Shown here: in pieces, positions 1 to 8,281 of the stretch
How positions within the stretch are numbered: position 1 is the stretch's first letter
Layout of the letters: each line of letters opens with the position of its first letter
NCBI GenBank assembly: GCA_034211115.1
Contig: JAXHTH010000292.1
Location: 1 to 24,351, forward strand
DNA length: 24,351 nucleotides
Source: JAXHTH01 sp034211115
GTDB taxonomy: Bacteria; Planctomycetota; Phycisphaerae; Phycisphaerales; SM1A02
Direction: 5' to 3'
Made by a program: the position numbers and the translations under genes
The notes under the pieces: generated by a model
Database searches by the model: none
The model's input: the letters and a program-made list of their open reading frames with translations, nothing else
What the model was told of the DNA's origin: nothing

Positions 1-2
1 GC

Positions 3-164
3 AACGACCTGGACATGATGCGGGGCGAGCTGGCCTTCCGCTGCATCGCGGTCGGCAACGCCGCGCCCGAACTCAGGCAGCACCGCGGCGACCACATGTA
101 CCACGCCGACGCTTCCTATGCGGCCGGAATCGAGGAGGGGCTGAAGTACTACGGGTGGCTGTGA
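3..164 (+). CDS. Sucrose-6-phosphate phosphatase-like HAD hydrolase, C-terminal fragment
   Basis: Only the last 53 codons are inside the window; the gene begins upstream. The fragment opens with NDLDMM, which matches the HAD motif IV (GNDxDM) that binds the catalytic Mg. It continues with a VGNAAPEL segment and ends with AAGIEEGLKYYGWL. This order (GND, VGN..PEL, AAGI.EGL..YG) is typical of sucrose-phosphate phosphatase and related HAD-IIB sugar phosphatases. The family removes phosphate from sucrose-6-phosphate or similar sugar phosphates in the cytoplasm. A GT4 gene resembling sucrose-phosphate synthase follows on the same strand after 135 bases, which supports a synthase/phosphatase pair. 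The substrate could instead be mannosylfructose-phosphate or another phosphorylated disaccharide, because the specificity-determining part lies outside the window. Confidence 0.72.
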   Translation, partial: NDLDMMRGELAFRCIAVGNAAPELRQHRGDHMYHADASYAAGIEEGLKYYGWL

Positions 165-284
165 CGATTGTACCCACACAGTCCACCACGGCCGTCGGGC
201 GCACCGTGCGCGCCACGTCCGAGAACACCACAGACCGAGCAGGCGGCACCCGCCCCACCCGTCCTCGACGACAGGCGGACCGCC

Positions 285-291
285 GGAGGGG
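285..291 (+). promoter_or_regulatory. Shine-Dalgarno that sets the GT4 start at 300
   Basis: GGAGGGG lies 8 bases before the GTG at 300. No comparable site precedes the in-frame TTG at 168. The 44 codons between them encode a Pro/Arg/Ala-rich stretch unlike any glycosyltransferase N-terminus, so the GTG is preferred. Confidence 0.7.
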
Positions 292-299
292 ATTGCACC

Positions 300-1709
300 G
301 TGATTCACCAGAGCCATGAGATGCACCAGCGCTTCGCCGATCCTTCGCGCAAGCACGTGCTCCAGATCACGAACCACGGCGTTCACCAGTGGCAGGTCGT
401 ACCCGGCCTGCCCGACACGGGTGGACAGAACGTCTACGTGAACCAGTTCACCGAAGCCCTGGTCAACCTCGGCTTCCGCGTGACGATCATCAACCGGGGC
501 GGGTACCCCCATCCCGTCACGGGCCAGATGCAGCAGGGCGAGGTCTTCCATCCCTCCGGGCACGCCCGCATCCTCTACATCGAGGACGGCCGGGCGGACT
601 TCGTGCGCAAGGAGGACATGAACGAGCAGCTCCCCGGGCTCGCCGAAGACCTGAAGCAGAAGCTGGCCGATGAAGACGAGACCTACGAGCTCATCATCAG
701 CCACTACTGGGACGCGGGCAAACTGGGGACGCTGATCAACGGCGCCTCCGGCCCCCGCGTGCCCCACGTGTGGGTCCCCCACTCCCTCGGGGCGCTGAAG
801 AAGGAGAACATGCCACCCGCCTCCTGGGCCCAGCTCCGCGTCGATGAACGCATCGAACACGAGCGCGGCATCATCCCCGAACTGGACGGGTGTGTCTCGA
901 CGTCCGCGGCGATCCGCGAGGCGTTCATGCGGCACTACAAGCACGAGCCGAAGTACTTCCTCCCGCCCTGCGTGGATGAGTACCGTTACCGGCCGATGTC
1001 GCCGGATCTGTACGAGCCGGTGTGGGCGTTCCTCGCCGAGCACTCGCCGCTCACGGCCGACGAGATCAGGCAGAGGCCGCTCATCCTCGAGATCAGCCGC
1101 ACCGACAAGACCAAGCGCAAGGACGTGCTCATTCGGGCCTTCGCGAAGGTCAGGGAACAGGTGCCCGACGCGCTGCTGGCGGTGACCGCGGACCCGCTCT
1201 CCAAGGATCTCTATCGCGAGCTGCGGCATCTCATCGAGCGCAAGGGGCTGGACCAGGACGTCATCGTGCTCGGCTCGGTCTGGGAGCAGCTTCCGATGCT
1301 CTACAACGCGGCGAGCGTGTACTGCACGCCGTCCGTGATGGAAGGGTTCGGCATGAGCGCGCAGGAGGCGGCCGCGGTGGGCACCCCGGTCGTCGCCTCC
1401 GACCTCGTCCCCTTCGTCGTCGAATACCTGCTCGATCACCGATCGGTGCAGCGGGTGTCGATGGACAACGACGGCGAGGCGGTCGAGCTCCTGTTCGGCG
1501 AGGGCGGGGCGGTCGTCCCCGCCGACTTCGTCGACGGCTTCGCCGAGGCGCTGACCCGGCTGCTCGCCGACGAACCGATGCGCCGGCAGATGGGACGGCG
1601 CGCCCACGAGATCACGATCCCCTACTTCACCTGGAATCGCATGGTCTCCACGCTTCTGGACGACCTGGGGCTCTCTCCCAACGGCCAGTCCGAGATGAAG
1701 GCCTCATGA
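300..1709 (+). CDS. GT4 glycosyltransferase, sucrose-phosphate-synthase-like
   Basis: The product is a 469-residue GT-B retaining glycosyltransferase, probably cytosolic. The N-terminal acceptor domain carries the PDTGGQNVYV loop (about 38-47), SHYWDAG (134-140) and PHSLGALKKEN (160-170), all hallmarks of the sucrose-phosphate/sucrose synthase group. The donor domain has the phosphate-binding Arg/Lys pair in SRTDKTKRKDVL (R267, K272) and the E-x7-E motif MEGFGMSAQE (E348, E356). The family transfers glucose or mannose from a nucleotide sugar to fructose, fructose-6-phosphate or a related acceptor. A phosphatase gene lies just upstream, and the stop overlaps the next start (ATGA), indicating an operon. 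Sequence alone does not separate sucrose-phosphate synthase, sucrose synthase or mannosylfructose-phosphate synthase activity. The HSLG and SHYWDAG motifs lean toward the SPS type. Confidence 0.85.
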   Translation: MIHQSHEMHQRFADPSRKHVLQITNHGVHQWQVVPGLPDTGGQNVYVNQFTEALVNLGFRVTIINRGGYPHPVTGQMQQGEVFHPSGHARILYIEDGRADFVRKEDMNEQLPGLAEDLKQKLADEDETYELIISHYWDAGKLGTLINGASGPRVPHVWVPHSLGALKKENMPPASWAQLRVDERIEHERGIIPELDGCVSTSAAIREAFMRHYKHEPKYFLPPCVDEYRYRPMSPDLYEPVWAFLAEHSPLTADEIRQRPLILEISRTDKTKRKDVLIRAFAKVREQVPDALLAVTADPLSKDLYRELRHLIERKGLDQDVIVLGSVWEQLPMLYNAASVYCTPSVMEGFGMSAQEAAAVGTPVVASDLVPFVVEYLLDHRSVQRVSMDNDGEAVELLFGEGGAVVPADFVDGFAEALTRLLADEPMRRQMGRRAHEITIPYFTWNRMVSTLLDDLGLSPNGQSEMKAS

Positions 1710-2650
1710 ACGCAGCCAGCCTCCAGTCCCAATCACTGGCGACGATTCTGGAGGAGACGTGGGCGGCCCAGGGCCGCGACGGCTTTCTCCTCACCGATCC
1801 CGCCGGCGCCGGCACCGAGACCCGGCAGGTGCGCGACGAGCAGACCGGCGTCGCCTTCCGCTTCGTATGGATGCCCCACCGCGAGCTGCGCGGCGACGTC
1901 GCCGAGCTCGAACGCCGCGGGATCCTCAACCCCGACCGCGACGAGAGCAAGCTCTTTCGCGATCCCGCCGACCAGACCGGGCGGCACTGCTTCCTCTGCC
2001 GGCAGAACATCGAGGAATGCCACCCGATGGAGGTGCTGGTGCCCATGACGCTCGCCGGGCGCGAGTATTACGCCGGCGCCAACTTCGCCTGGATCGAACC
2101 CAATCACTTCACGATCATGACCGCCGAGCACGTCCCGCAGGCGTACGACCGGCACGTGCTGGAAGCGATGATCGAACTGCACCGTCGCACGGGCGGACGT
2201 TTCCGGGTGCTTTACAACGGCCCGGGCGCGGGGGCGACGATCCCCTGGCACTTTCATTTCCAGATCACGACGGCGGCGATGCCCGTCGAGCAGCTTCCCC
2301 CGCTGCGGCAGCGCGAGTATCCGACGGTGGTGAGGCGGTTTGACGGCGATGCGGCCTACGTCGCCGATCGCGCCCATGCCGTCGCCGAGTCCTGGCTCGC
2401 CGACGATCGCGAGCAGCGCGCCGTCAACCTGCTGGTGGCGAGCACCGGGCGCGGACTGAGTCTGTTCGTCTTCCCGCGCGACCGGCGTCGCTCCTCGGCC
2501 CCGGGCAAGGGGCTGGTGGGCGGCTTCGAGGTCGCCGGCGACTTCGTCCTCAGCGCACCGGCCGAGCGCGAGACGTTCGAGGCCGCCGACGCCGACACCG
2601 CGCGCGACATCCTCACCCACATCCGCCCCCCGGACTGGACGGAGCCGTAG
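1706..2650 (+). CDS. HIT-superfamily nucleotidyl phosphorylase/transferase (GalT/Ap4A-phosphorylase/DUF4922 type)
   Basis: The product is a 314-residue soluble protein. Its start overlaps the stop of the preceding glycosyltransferase (ATGA), implying translational coupling. The core YNGPGAGATIPWHFHFQ (170-186) fits the NxGxxAG...HxHxQ active site of the GalT/Apa/GDP-galactose-phosphorylase branch of the HIT superfamily. The middle His of HxHxQ (H184) would form the nucleotidyl-enzyme intermediate. CFLC (95-98) could bind a structural metal, as in GalT-like enzymes. Family members transfer or phosphorolyse nucleoside phosphates of sugar nucleotides or Ap4A. The coupling suggests the substrate is the nucleotide sugar used or released by the synthase, for example conversion of NDP-glucose to glucose-1-phosphate. 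That substrate is inference; ADP-glucose, GDP-mannose and Ap4A all remain possible. Confidence 0.75.
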   Translation: MNAASLQSQSLATILEETWAAQGRDGFLLTDPAGAGTETRQVRDEQTGVAFRFVWMPHRELRGDVAELERRGILNPDRDESKLFRDPADQTGRHCFLCRQNIEECHPMEVLVPMTLAGREYYAGANFAWIEPNHFTIMTAEHVPQAYDRHVLEAMIELHRRTGGRFRVLYNGPGAGATIPWHFHFQITTAAMPVEQLPPLRQREYPTVVRRFDGDAAYVADRAHAVAESWLADDREQRAVNLLVASTGRGLSLFVFPRDRRRSSAPGKGLVGGFEVAGDFVLSAPAERETFEAADADTARDILTHIRPPDWTEP

Positions 2651-2680
2651 ACGACTGGCGGAACGGGCGTCTCGCGCGTC

Positions 2681-2697
2681 CGAGTCGCGCCGACTCG
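2681..2697. terminator. Possible hairpin in the convergent gap 2651-2899
   Basis: A 7-base inverted repeat (CGAGTCG, CGC loop, CGACTCG) lies 31 bases after the stop of the HIT gene. The gap separates convergent genes, where terminators are expected. There is no T-tract, so a standard intrinsic terminator is not shown. The rest of the 249-base gap is GC-rich with no credible gene. Confidence 0.3.
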
Positions 2698-2899
2698 CGC
2701 CGCAAGCCGGCGCGTCCTCGAGCCCGGGTGCTGACGAGCCCCGAGATCTCCGCTGCGCCCACGCGAATCTCGCGCACATCGAATCGCGCAGCGCAGCCGG
2801 TGAGCGCGGCGGGGCGATCGAGCGCACCCGGGGCGGGGGACCGCCCGGCTTGCCGGCTTGCTTCGGTCCAGCGCTGTCGGCGGCGGAGGGCGAGGCGCG

Positions 2900-4294
2900 T
2901 CACGCGCTGGGCAGCGTTTCCGCGAGGCCGGCGCCCACCTCGATCTCTGGTATCGCTTCGTCCGACTCCGACTCGTCGGCGGGAACGGCCGCCTTGCCCG
3001 GCGTGCGCTTCGCGCCGCGCTTGGCGACGCTGGGCCCCTTCGGCATCTCGTCGGCGAGGCGAAGAATCTGCTGGGCGATGCCCGTCCAGGTGAACCGCGC
3101 CCGCACCTTCTGCGAGCCGTACTTGGCGAGATTGTCATACACCCGCTGATGCTGGAGGATCGAGCAGATGGCGTGGCCGAAGGCCTCGGTGTCGAAGGGA
3201 TTGGCGTACAGCGCCTCCACGCCCCACACGACCTGCTCCCACAAGCCGCCCTCGGTGGTGATCACGGTCGGCGTGCCGCACGCCATCGCCTCCACCGCGG
3301 TCATCCCGAACGGCTCGTACCGGCTGCTCAGCGCGAAAACATCGGCGAGCCGGTAGTGATCGGGCAGTTCCTCGTCGGTGATGTAATCGCGGAAGATGAC
3401 GCGGTCCGTCATCCCGAGCTCGGCGACGATGTCCTTCAACTCGCCGATCTGTTTGATCTCCTCCTGCGAAGGCTCGGTGGAGCCGATCGCCAACAGCAGG
3501 CGGGCATCGTCGACGCGCTCGACGACCGGTTTCATCGACCGGATGAGCAGGTCGTAGCCCTTGTTCGTGGCCATGCGCCCGAGGGCGAGGACGATGCGGC
3601 CGTCGTAGCCCAGGTTCTGCTTCAGAGCGGTACGGCTGGCGCGGGCGACCGGATAGAACCGCGTGTCGTCATACCCGGCGGGGATGACGTGAATCTTCTC
3701 GCGGGGCGTGTCGTAATCGCTGGCCGCGACGAGGTCGCGCTGCTGGGGGGTGGTCGTGATGACCAGGTCGCACCCGTCGTAGATGACCTTCTCTTCGCGC
3801 ACGCGGGTGCGGAAGTTGTAGAGCCGATCGAGCTCCTCCGGATCGCCGTCCATGTTGTCGCGCTTCCACGCGCCGATGGAGTGCGGCGTGTGCAGATGCG
3901 GGATGGCCAGCTCGCGGGCGAGCATCTGGCCGGCGATGCCCGCATCCCAGTAATGGCTGTTGATGAACGCGTAGCGCCGGCGCTTGGAGCGGATGAACTG
4001 CCTGACGTTCTCCACCCATTCCGGCACGGACTCGTGCATGTGCTCCTTGGCGATGAACTCGCCGCCGCCGCAGGGGATGCGCCAGAGGGTGACGCCGGTG
4101 TCCACGTGCTCGCTTCGCGGCTGGTTCTCAAAGCGCCGGGTGAGGATGTCCACCTGGTAGCCGAGGCGGGCGAGGCTGCGGCTCAGCTCCAGCACGTAGA
4201 GGACCTGCCCGCCCGTATCGGGTTTGCCCAGTTCCGGCTCCGCCGCGACGTAGCCGTGGATCGAGATCATCATGATTCGGGGTTTTGCCGCCAC
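2900..4294 (-). CDS. Sucrose-phosphate-synthase-like GT4 glycosyltransferase
   Basis: The product is a 464-residue GT-B enzyme. It begins with the SPS-type loop SIHGY...ELGKPDTGGQVLYV (about 11-34), followed by IPCGGGEFIAKEHMHESVPE (73-92), SHYWDAG (113-119) and HTPHSIGAWKRDNM (135-148). The donor domain has GRMATNKG (R240, K245) and the E-x7-E motif YEPFGMTAVE (E327, E335). These fit sucrose-phosphate synthase or mannosylfructose-phosphate synthase, which join a nucleotide sugar to fructose-6-phosphate. The last 45 residues are a charged, low-complexity tail. The GTG start has GGAAGGA about 8 bases upstream; an ATG seven codons in is the alternative. The gene converges on the other GT4 gene. 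The two differ clearly beyond the family motifs, so they are diverged paralogues or different enzymes rather than a recent duplication. Confidence 0.85.
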   Translation of the reverse strand: MAAKPRIMMISIHGYVAAEPELGKPDTGGQVLYVLELSRSLARLGYQVDILTRRFENQPRSEHVDTGVTLWRIPCGGGEFIAKEHMHESVPEWVENVRQFIRSKRRRYAFINSHYWDAGIAGQMLARELAIPHLHTPHSIGAWKRDNMDGDPEELDRLYNFRTRVREEKVIYDGCDLVITTTPQQRDLVAASDYDTPREKIHVIPAGYDDTRFYPVARASRTALKQNLGYDGRIVLALGRMATNKGYDLLIRSMKPVVERVDDARLLLAIGSTEPSQEEIKQIGELKDIVAELGMTDRVIFRDYITDEELPDHYRLADVFALSSRYEPFGMTAVEAMACGTPTVITTEGGLWEQVVWGVEALYANPFDTEAFGHAICSILQHQRVYDNLAKYGSQKVRARFTWTGIAQQILRLADEMPKGPSVAKRGAKRTPGKAAVPADESESDEAIPEIEVGAGLAETLPSA

Positions 4295-4313
4295 AGCTTC
4301 ATCCTTCCATGTA

Positions 4314-4326
4314 TTGACCCGGTCAA
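4314..4326. promoter_or_regulatory. Perfect palindrome upstream of the SPS-like gene
   Basis: TTGACC-C-GGTCAA is a 6+6 inverted repeat with one central base, ending 20 bases before the GTG at 4294 of the minus-strand glycosyltransferase. On that strand a TATTCT hexamer (4337-4332) lies just upstream and could be a -10 box, which would place the palindrome over the transcript start like a repressor site. The hexamer and the operator role are inference. Confidence 0.35.
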
Positions 4327-4815
4327 GGCACAGAATACCAGATCGCGCCCCGTCGGCGTTGGGGGCGAAACCCGGCTCACGCTTCTGGGCCGCACCGGCC
4401 GGCGCTCAGGACACCGCACGCGCCCGCCGGCACGCCGCTCACCGTAGGCGCCTTGGCAACGGAAGTCGCCGGCTCGGCGGACAGCGAGCGGGTCGGCGAG
4501 CGCGGCGGCCGGTGGCGGGGCGGGGCGTTGGTGCCCGTCGCAACCGGGCCGTGGGGGGACCGGGCAGGCCGGGGGACGGCGGCGTTCTCCCGCCGGCGAT
4601 GTGGACAAGCTGTCGCAAGGCCCGCCGCCGGCCGCCCGGCACGCTCGGCCGATCCCCGGGCCCCGTCCGCTTCCCGCCGGGGGGAGCGCCGGGCGCCGAG
4701 TCGGACCACTTGATTTCTTTCTCCACTTGCGCGATCCTGCCCGCCGATGAATGTGGATGCTCCCATCTGACGAACGGGAGTCGCCCGGCGCGTGGGATGC
4801 AGCTTCAAACCCATG

Positions 4816-4821
4816 AGGTGG
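4816..4821 (+). promoter_or_regulatory. Shine-Dalgarno deciding the barrel gene start
   Basis: AGGTGG lies 6 bases before the ATG at 4828. In-frame ATG codons at 4813 and 4822 and a GTG at 4792 are poorly spaced from any such site. Confidence 0.45.
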
Positions 4822-4827
4822 ATGGTC

Positions 4828-6303
4828 ATGATGATGACAGGCAACGGATTCGTGCGGGGTCTGGCGCTGGCGGCGGCGGGCGGCGCGATCGCCGCGGCGC
4901 ACGGGCAGACGGATTCGGACGTCGTGCGCCGACTCGAGCGCCAGTTGCGGCAGCTTGATGCGACCTATCGCCTCGCCGTCCCCTCCGACCAGCCGATCGC
5001 CGAGCGGCTGATGTTCGACTACGGCGGATCGATCCGCTTCGGCCTGCTGGGGGTGGACGCCCCGTGCGGGGAGACGCGTATCCTCCGCCAGACGGACGGC
5101 GTTCTTTACCTCCGCGCGGAGCTGGACGGCGCCCATCGCTTCTTCGGCCGACTCCGCTTCCTCTACAACGACTTCAACGGCGGCGATTCCTTCGACGGCC
5201 GCGGCGACGAGTGGGAGGAGCCGATCGGCGATCGATACTGGTACCAATTCGACCTGCGCGGCGCGAAGCTCGCGGAAACCGGCGAGCGCATCGACTACAA
5301 CGTCAACCTCAAGGCGGGTCGGCAGTTCGTGCACTGGGGGTCCGGCCTCACCCTGAGCAACGTGCTCTACGCGGGGCTGCTGGAGGCGGAGGTCGCCGAC
5401 TTCGGCTTCTCCGGCCTCCTCGGCCTCACCCCCTCCTCCGGCACGATCGACTGGGACGCCTCGCGGCCGGGCTTCGACAGCGACACCGATCGCGCCTACT
5501 TCGGGGGACGGATCGAGTACCGCGGGTTCGACACCCATCGGCCGTATTTCTTCGCCCTCGTGCAGCGCGATCACAACGAACGGGACGAGCACACGTTCCG
5601 CACGCCGGTCTTCGATTATCCCACGGAGTTCGAGTACGACTCGGAATACTGGGCGCTGGGATCGCGGGGCTCCCTGGGTCCGAAGCTCTACTACCACGCG
5701 GAACTCGTCTACGAGACCGGCGAGGGGCTGAGCAGCTCCTTCGATCGCAACGACGCCAGCCCCGCCGCGCAGACGAAGGAGGACATCGAGGCCTGGGCGG
5801 GCGTGTTCGGCCTCACCTACCTCCTCCGCGACGACTTCGACACCCGGCTGGATCTGGAACTCGTCGGCGGCTCGGGCGATGACGATCGCCTGGACAGCTC
5901 CGACACCTTCGGCGGCAACGAATCGGGCACGACGGACAACGCGTTCAACAGCCTCGGCTACATCAACACCGGCCTCGCCCTCGCCCCGGACGTGTCCAAC
6001 CTGCTCTCGATCCGCCTCGGGGCGAGCACGTCCCCGCGACAGGTCGACAGGCACGGCGACTGGCTTCGCCTGGGCGTGAACGGCTTCCTCTTCTTCAAGA
6101 ACGACGAGGACGCTCCGCTCAACGTGCGCACCACGTCCGAGACGTTCATCGGCGGGGAGGTCGACTTCTCCGTCGACTGGCGCATCACCTCCGACCTCAG
6201 CGCCAGCCTGCGCTACGGCCTGTTTCTGCCCGGCGATGCCGTTCCCGACTGCCAGGATGATCCGCGACACTTCGCGTATGCAGGAGTGACCTATGCGTTC
6301 TGA
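4828..6303 (+). CDS. Outer-membrane beta-barrel protein (porin/alginate-export-like)
   Basis: The product is a 491-residue secreted protein. A signal peptide covers about residues 1-26 (GLALAAAGGAIAAA core, cut near AHG-Q). A short charged helix follows (RRLERQLRQLD), of the kind some Gram-negative porins place before the barrel. The rest alternates aromatic/hydrophobic and polar residues in many predicted strands, for example GGSIRFGLLGVD, GRLRFLYNDF and KAGRQFVHWG. It ends in YAGVTYAF, with the C-terminal Phe used by the BAM machinery for barrel insertion. The GRQ...WGSGL...NVL pattern resembles alginate-export-type and DUF1302-like barrels, but the family is not certain and neither is the transported substrate. 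Extracellular loops are Asp/Glu-rich. The next gene overlaps it by 11 bases. In-frame GTG 4792, ATG 4813 and ATG 4822 are alternative starts. Confidence 0.75.
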   Translation: MMMTGNGFVRGLALAAAGGAIAAAHGQTDSDVVRRLERQLRQLDATYRLAVPSDQPIAERLMFDYGGSIRFGLLGVDAPCGETRILRQTDGVLYLRAELDGAHRFFGRLRFLYNDFNGGDSFDGRGDEWEEPIGDRYWYQFDLRGAKLAETGERIDYNVNLKAGRQFVHWGSGLTLSNVLYAGLLEAEVADFGFSGLLGLTPSSGTIDWDASRPGFDSDTDRAYFGGRIEYRGFDTHRPYFFALVQRDHNERDEHTFRTPVFDYPTEFEYDSEYWALGSRGSLGPKLYYHAELVYETGEGLSSSFDRNDASPAAQTKEDIEAWAGVFGLTYLLRDDFDTRLDLELVGGSGDDDRLDSSDTFGGNESGTTDNAFNSLGYINTGLALAPDVSNLLSIRLGASTSPRQVDRHGDWLRLGVNGFLFFKNDEDAPLNVRTTSETFIGGEVDFSVDWRITSDLSASLRYGLFLPGDAVPDCQDDPRHFAYAGVTYAF

Positions 6304-6838
6304 TGTTTTCGCTCTGATCGCCGCGCCCGCCGTGCTCGCCCTCGCCCTGGGCGGCTGCGCCGTGGAGCGCACGGTGCTCGAGGATTCGGCGGTGGACGTG
6401 TACCCGACCTACGAGGCCGAGCTGGACTTCTGGGACGAACTCGCCACGCGGCCGGTGGTGACGAACAGCGATGCGCTGTACGGGCTGCTGCTGCTGAGCG
6501 GCGAGGCGAGCCCGCCGGCGGAATACGAAGGCCGCGTCGCCGCGGCCCGGGCACGCGGCTGGATGGGCGGGGAGGATGCCCCGCCGATGAACGCGTCGGC
6601 CGAGGTGGGCCTCATCGCCGTCGCCGTCTGCGACATCCTCGACCTCGAGGGCGGCCTGACCATGCGCGTCTTCGGCCCCTCCGGCCGCTACTGCACGCGC
6701 GAACTCGTCTACCGCGAGTACATCCCCCGCCGGACCCAATACCAGTCGCTCTCGGGCCTGGAGTTCATCGACCTGCTCAGCCGGGTCGAGGAGGACACGC
6801 GCCCCGCTCCCGAAGAAGAGGCGGAGACGGGAACGTAA
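6293..6838 (+). CDS. Small lipoprotein of unknown function
   Basis: The product is a 181-residue lipoprotein. A short hydrophobic signal ends in the lipobox LALGGC, so the Cys near residue 22 would be lipidated. I recognise no domain in the mature part, which is acidic, has two further Cys and ends in a Pro/Glu-rich tail. AGGAG lies 7 bases before the ATG. The reading frame overlaps the end of the barrel gene by 11 bases, so the two are very probably co-translated. A plausible role is a partner or plug lipoprotein of that barrel at the outer membrane, but this rests only on gene order. Confidence 0.7.
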   Translation: MRSDVFALIAAPAVLALALGGCAVERTVLEDSAVDVYPTYEAELDFWDELATRPVVTNSDALYGLLLLSGEASPPAEYEGRVAAARARGWMGGEDAPPMNASAEVGLIAVAVCDILDLEGGLTMRVFGPSGRYCTRELVYREYIPRRTQYQSLSGLEFIDLLSRVEEDTRPAPEEEAETGT

Positions 6839-6943
6839 GGACCGGATAACCATAAACTCGCGGGAAGTCGGCGGCGAATCGCCCGCCGCCCGATCCGGGG
6901 ATGGAGAATACGGCGGACGCACCGCCAGGATAAGGACCGAACG

Positions 6944-8188
6944 ATGAGTGCACAGCCCCGCCACGCCCGGCATCTCCTGCTCATCCTGATCGCGCTCTGC
7001 GGCGCGGCGTTTCCGCCGGCCCGCGCGGCGATCGCGTCGGCCATCCTCCAGGAAGACATCGAGGCCGTCCGCGCCGCGGCGGAGGAGCTGGGCGAAGAGG
7101 CCCGACAGCGCGTCGAGCCCCTGCCCGAGGGAGAATCCAGAGCGCTTCGCGCGGTGGTCATGGCCAAACAGGGCCGCGCGCAATGGCGCGGCGACGAGGA
7201 GAAACCCTGGAAGGTCGCCGAGGTCGATGATCTGCTCGATCCCGGCGCGATGATCCGCACCGGGCGCAACTCGTCGCTCGTGCTTCGCGCGGGCCAGAAC
7301 GCGACGATCCTCGTCGACGCCAACACCCGCCTCGTCCTGCCCCAGATGATCCAGGAAGGCCAGACGCTGCGCACGGCGGTGCAGCTCACCCGCGGACGGG
7401 CGGACTTCAAGGTCGATCGCGTGGGGCTGACCAACGACTTCTCGGTGGTCACGCCGTCGGCCACCCTCGCCGTGCGGGGCACGGGCTACGCGGCCCGCTA
7501 CGGGGGACTGAACGGCACGGAGGTCTTCGCCTCGCGCATGAACGAGATGTTCGCCGTCGAGGTGAACTACTTCCTCGCCCAGTTCACCTATTACCTCTCC
7601 GGCGGCGGGCAGAGCAGTGACACGCACAAGAACCCGGTGGTGGCGGAGCTGTTCAAGACGTTCGGCCCGCCCCGCATTCTCAGCGCCCTCATCGAGGATG
7701 AGGCCACCCCCGAGCTGCTCGCCGACAGCTTCACCCGCAACCCCATCTACACGGAGCGCGAGATCGATCTCGGGCTGACGGGGCTCGAACAGACGGAGAA
7801 CCTGGACATCTTCGATGAGCCCGACGGCGGGTTCCAGTATGACTACGAGTTCTCGCAGTTCGACTTCGAGGGGGTGGAGACCGCAGGCCAGGTCGCCGAG
7901 TTCATCTGCCGCTACCTGAACGACATCTTTACCCTCTATGGCCGGCTCCTTGTCGAGGACGGCCTGGGCGACGAGGGCCTCAGCGAGCCGTGGGGCGAGA
8001 TCGACGATCTCTGCTACGGCGGCGAGCAGGGCTACGACGAGCAGGACCTCATCAACATCCTCTCCATCGTCGTCGCCTACTGCTCCGGCAAACACGATGA
8101 TCCGGACGACGCCGGCCTGTGCGTGCTCGACTTCGTTTCCGCCTTCGGCGAGGTGTGGATCGAAAACTACGAGGGGGTGGAGGAGTAA
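6944..8188 (+). CDS. Secreted FecR-domain protein
   Basis: The product is 414 residues with a signal peptide (LLLILIALCGAAF, cut near ARA-A at about 28). A FecR-type domain spans about 68-185: VVMAKQGRAQWR, then DLLDPGAMIRTGRNSSLVLR, a VDANTRLVLP strand and FSVVTPSATLAVRGTGYA. FecR domains are periplasmic beta-rich modules; the original FecR transmits an outer-membrane transport signal to an anti-sigma system, while many stand-alone copies sit with CHASE2 cyclases. The C-terminal half (about 190-414) is strongly acidic with four Cys and has no domain I can name. There is no TM segment after the signal peptide, so it should be free in the periplasm or outside. TAAGGA lies 7 bases before the ATG. 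The gene sits between the barrel/lipoprotein pair and the CHASE2 cyclase. Confidence 0.85.
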   Translation: MSAQPRHARHLLLILIALCGAAFPPARAAIASAILQEDIEAVRAAAEELGEEARQRVEPLPEGESRALRAVVMAKQGRAQWRGDEEKPWKVAEVDDLLDPGAMIRTGRNSSLVLRAGQNATILVDANTRLVLPQMIQEGQTLRTAVQLTRGRADFKVDRVGLTNDFSVVTPSATLAVRGTGYAARYGGLNGTEVFASRMNEMFAVEVNYFLAQFTYYLSGGGQSSDTHKNPVVAELFKTFGPPRILSALIEDEATPELLADSFTRNPIYTEREIDLGLTGLEQTENLDIFDEPDGGFQYDYEFSQFDFEGVETAGQVAEFICRYLNDIFTLYGRLLVEDGLGDEGLSEPWGEIDDLCYGGEQGYDEQDLINILSIVVAYCSGKHDDPDDAGLCVLDFVSAFGEVWIENYEGVEE

Positions 8189-8281
8189 CCGGAGCCTCCG
8201 ACACGCCGCCGGATTCGGGGACGAGCCGCGCCGGCCCGCCCGCGATCGGCACCCGGAGAACGCGCCGCATCGTTCCCCCGC

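Larger units (their letters stand above)
4295..4827. other. 533-base divergent intergenic region without a gene
   Basis: The gap lies between the minus-strand glycosyltransferase and the plus-strand barrel gene, so it should hold promoters for both. Most of it is very GC-rich and repetitive in composition. The open frames crossing it are Arg/Pro/Gly-rich and carry no recognisable domain. The less GC-rich ends (4311-4345 and 4705-4760) are the likeliest control regions. A palindrome at 4314-4326 is listed separately. Confidence 0.6.

Noticed and set aside
199..211. Palindrome GCGCAC-C-GTGCGC between the phosphatase and GT4 genes
   Set aside because: Short, pure G/C-type words like this are frequent by chance at this base composition, and nothing else marks it.
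1022..1705. Upstream extension of the HIT gene frame through the first glycosyltransferase
   Set aside because: The Arg/Gly/Ala-rich sequence is the out-of-frame shadow of the GT4 gene; the coupled ATG at 1706 is the sensible start.
2858..4447. A 529-codon plus-strand frame opposite the SPS-like glycosyltransferase
   Set aside because: GT4 motifs are on the minus strand, and the plus frame has no domain.
4270..6372. A 700-codon minus-strand frame opposite the barrel gene
   Set aside because: No recognisable domain. The opposite strand has a signal peptide, barrel strands and a C-terminal Phe.
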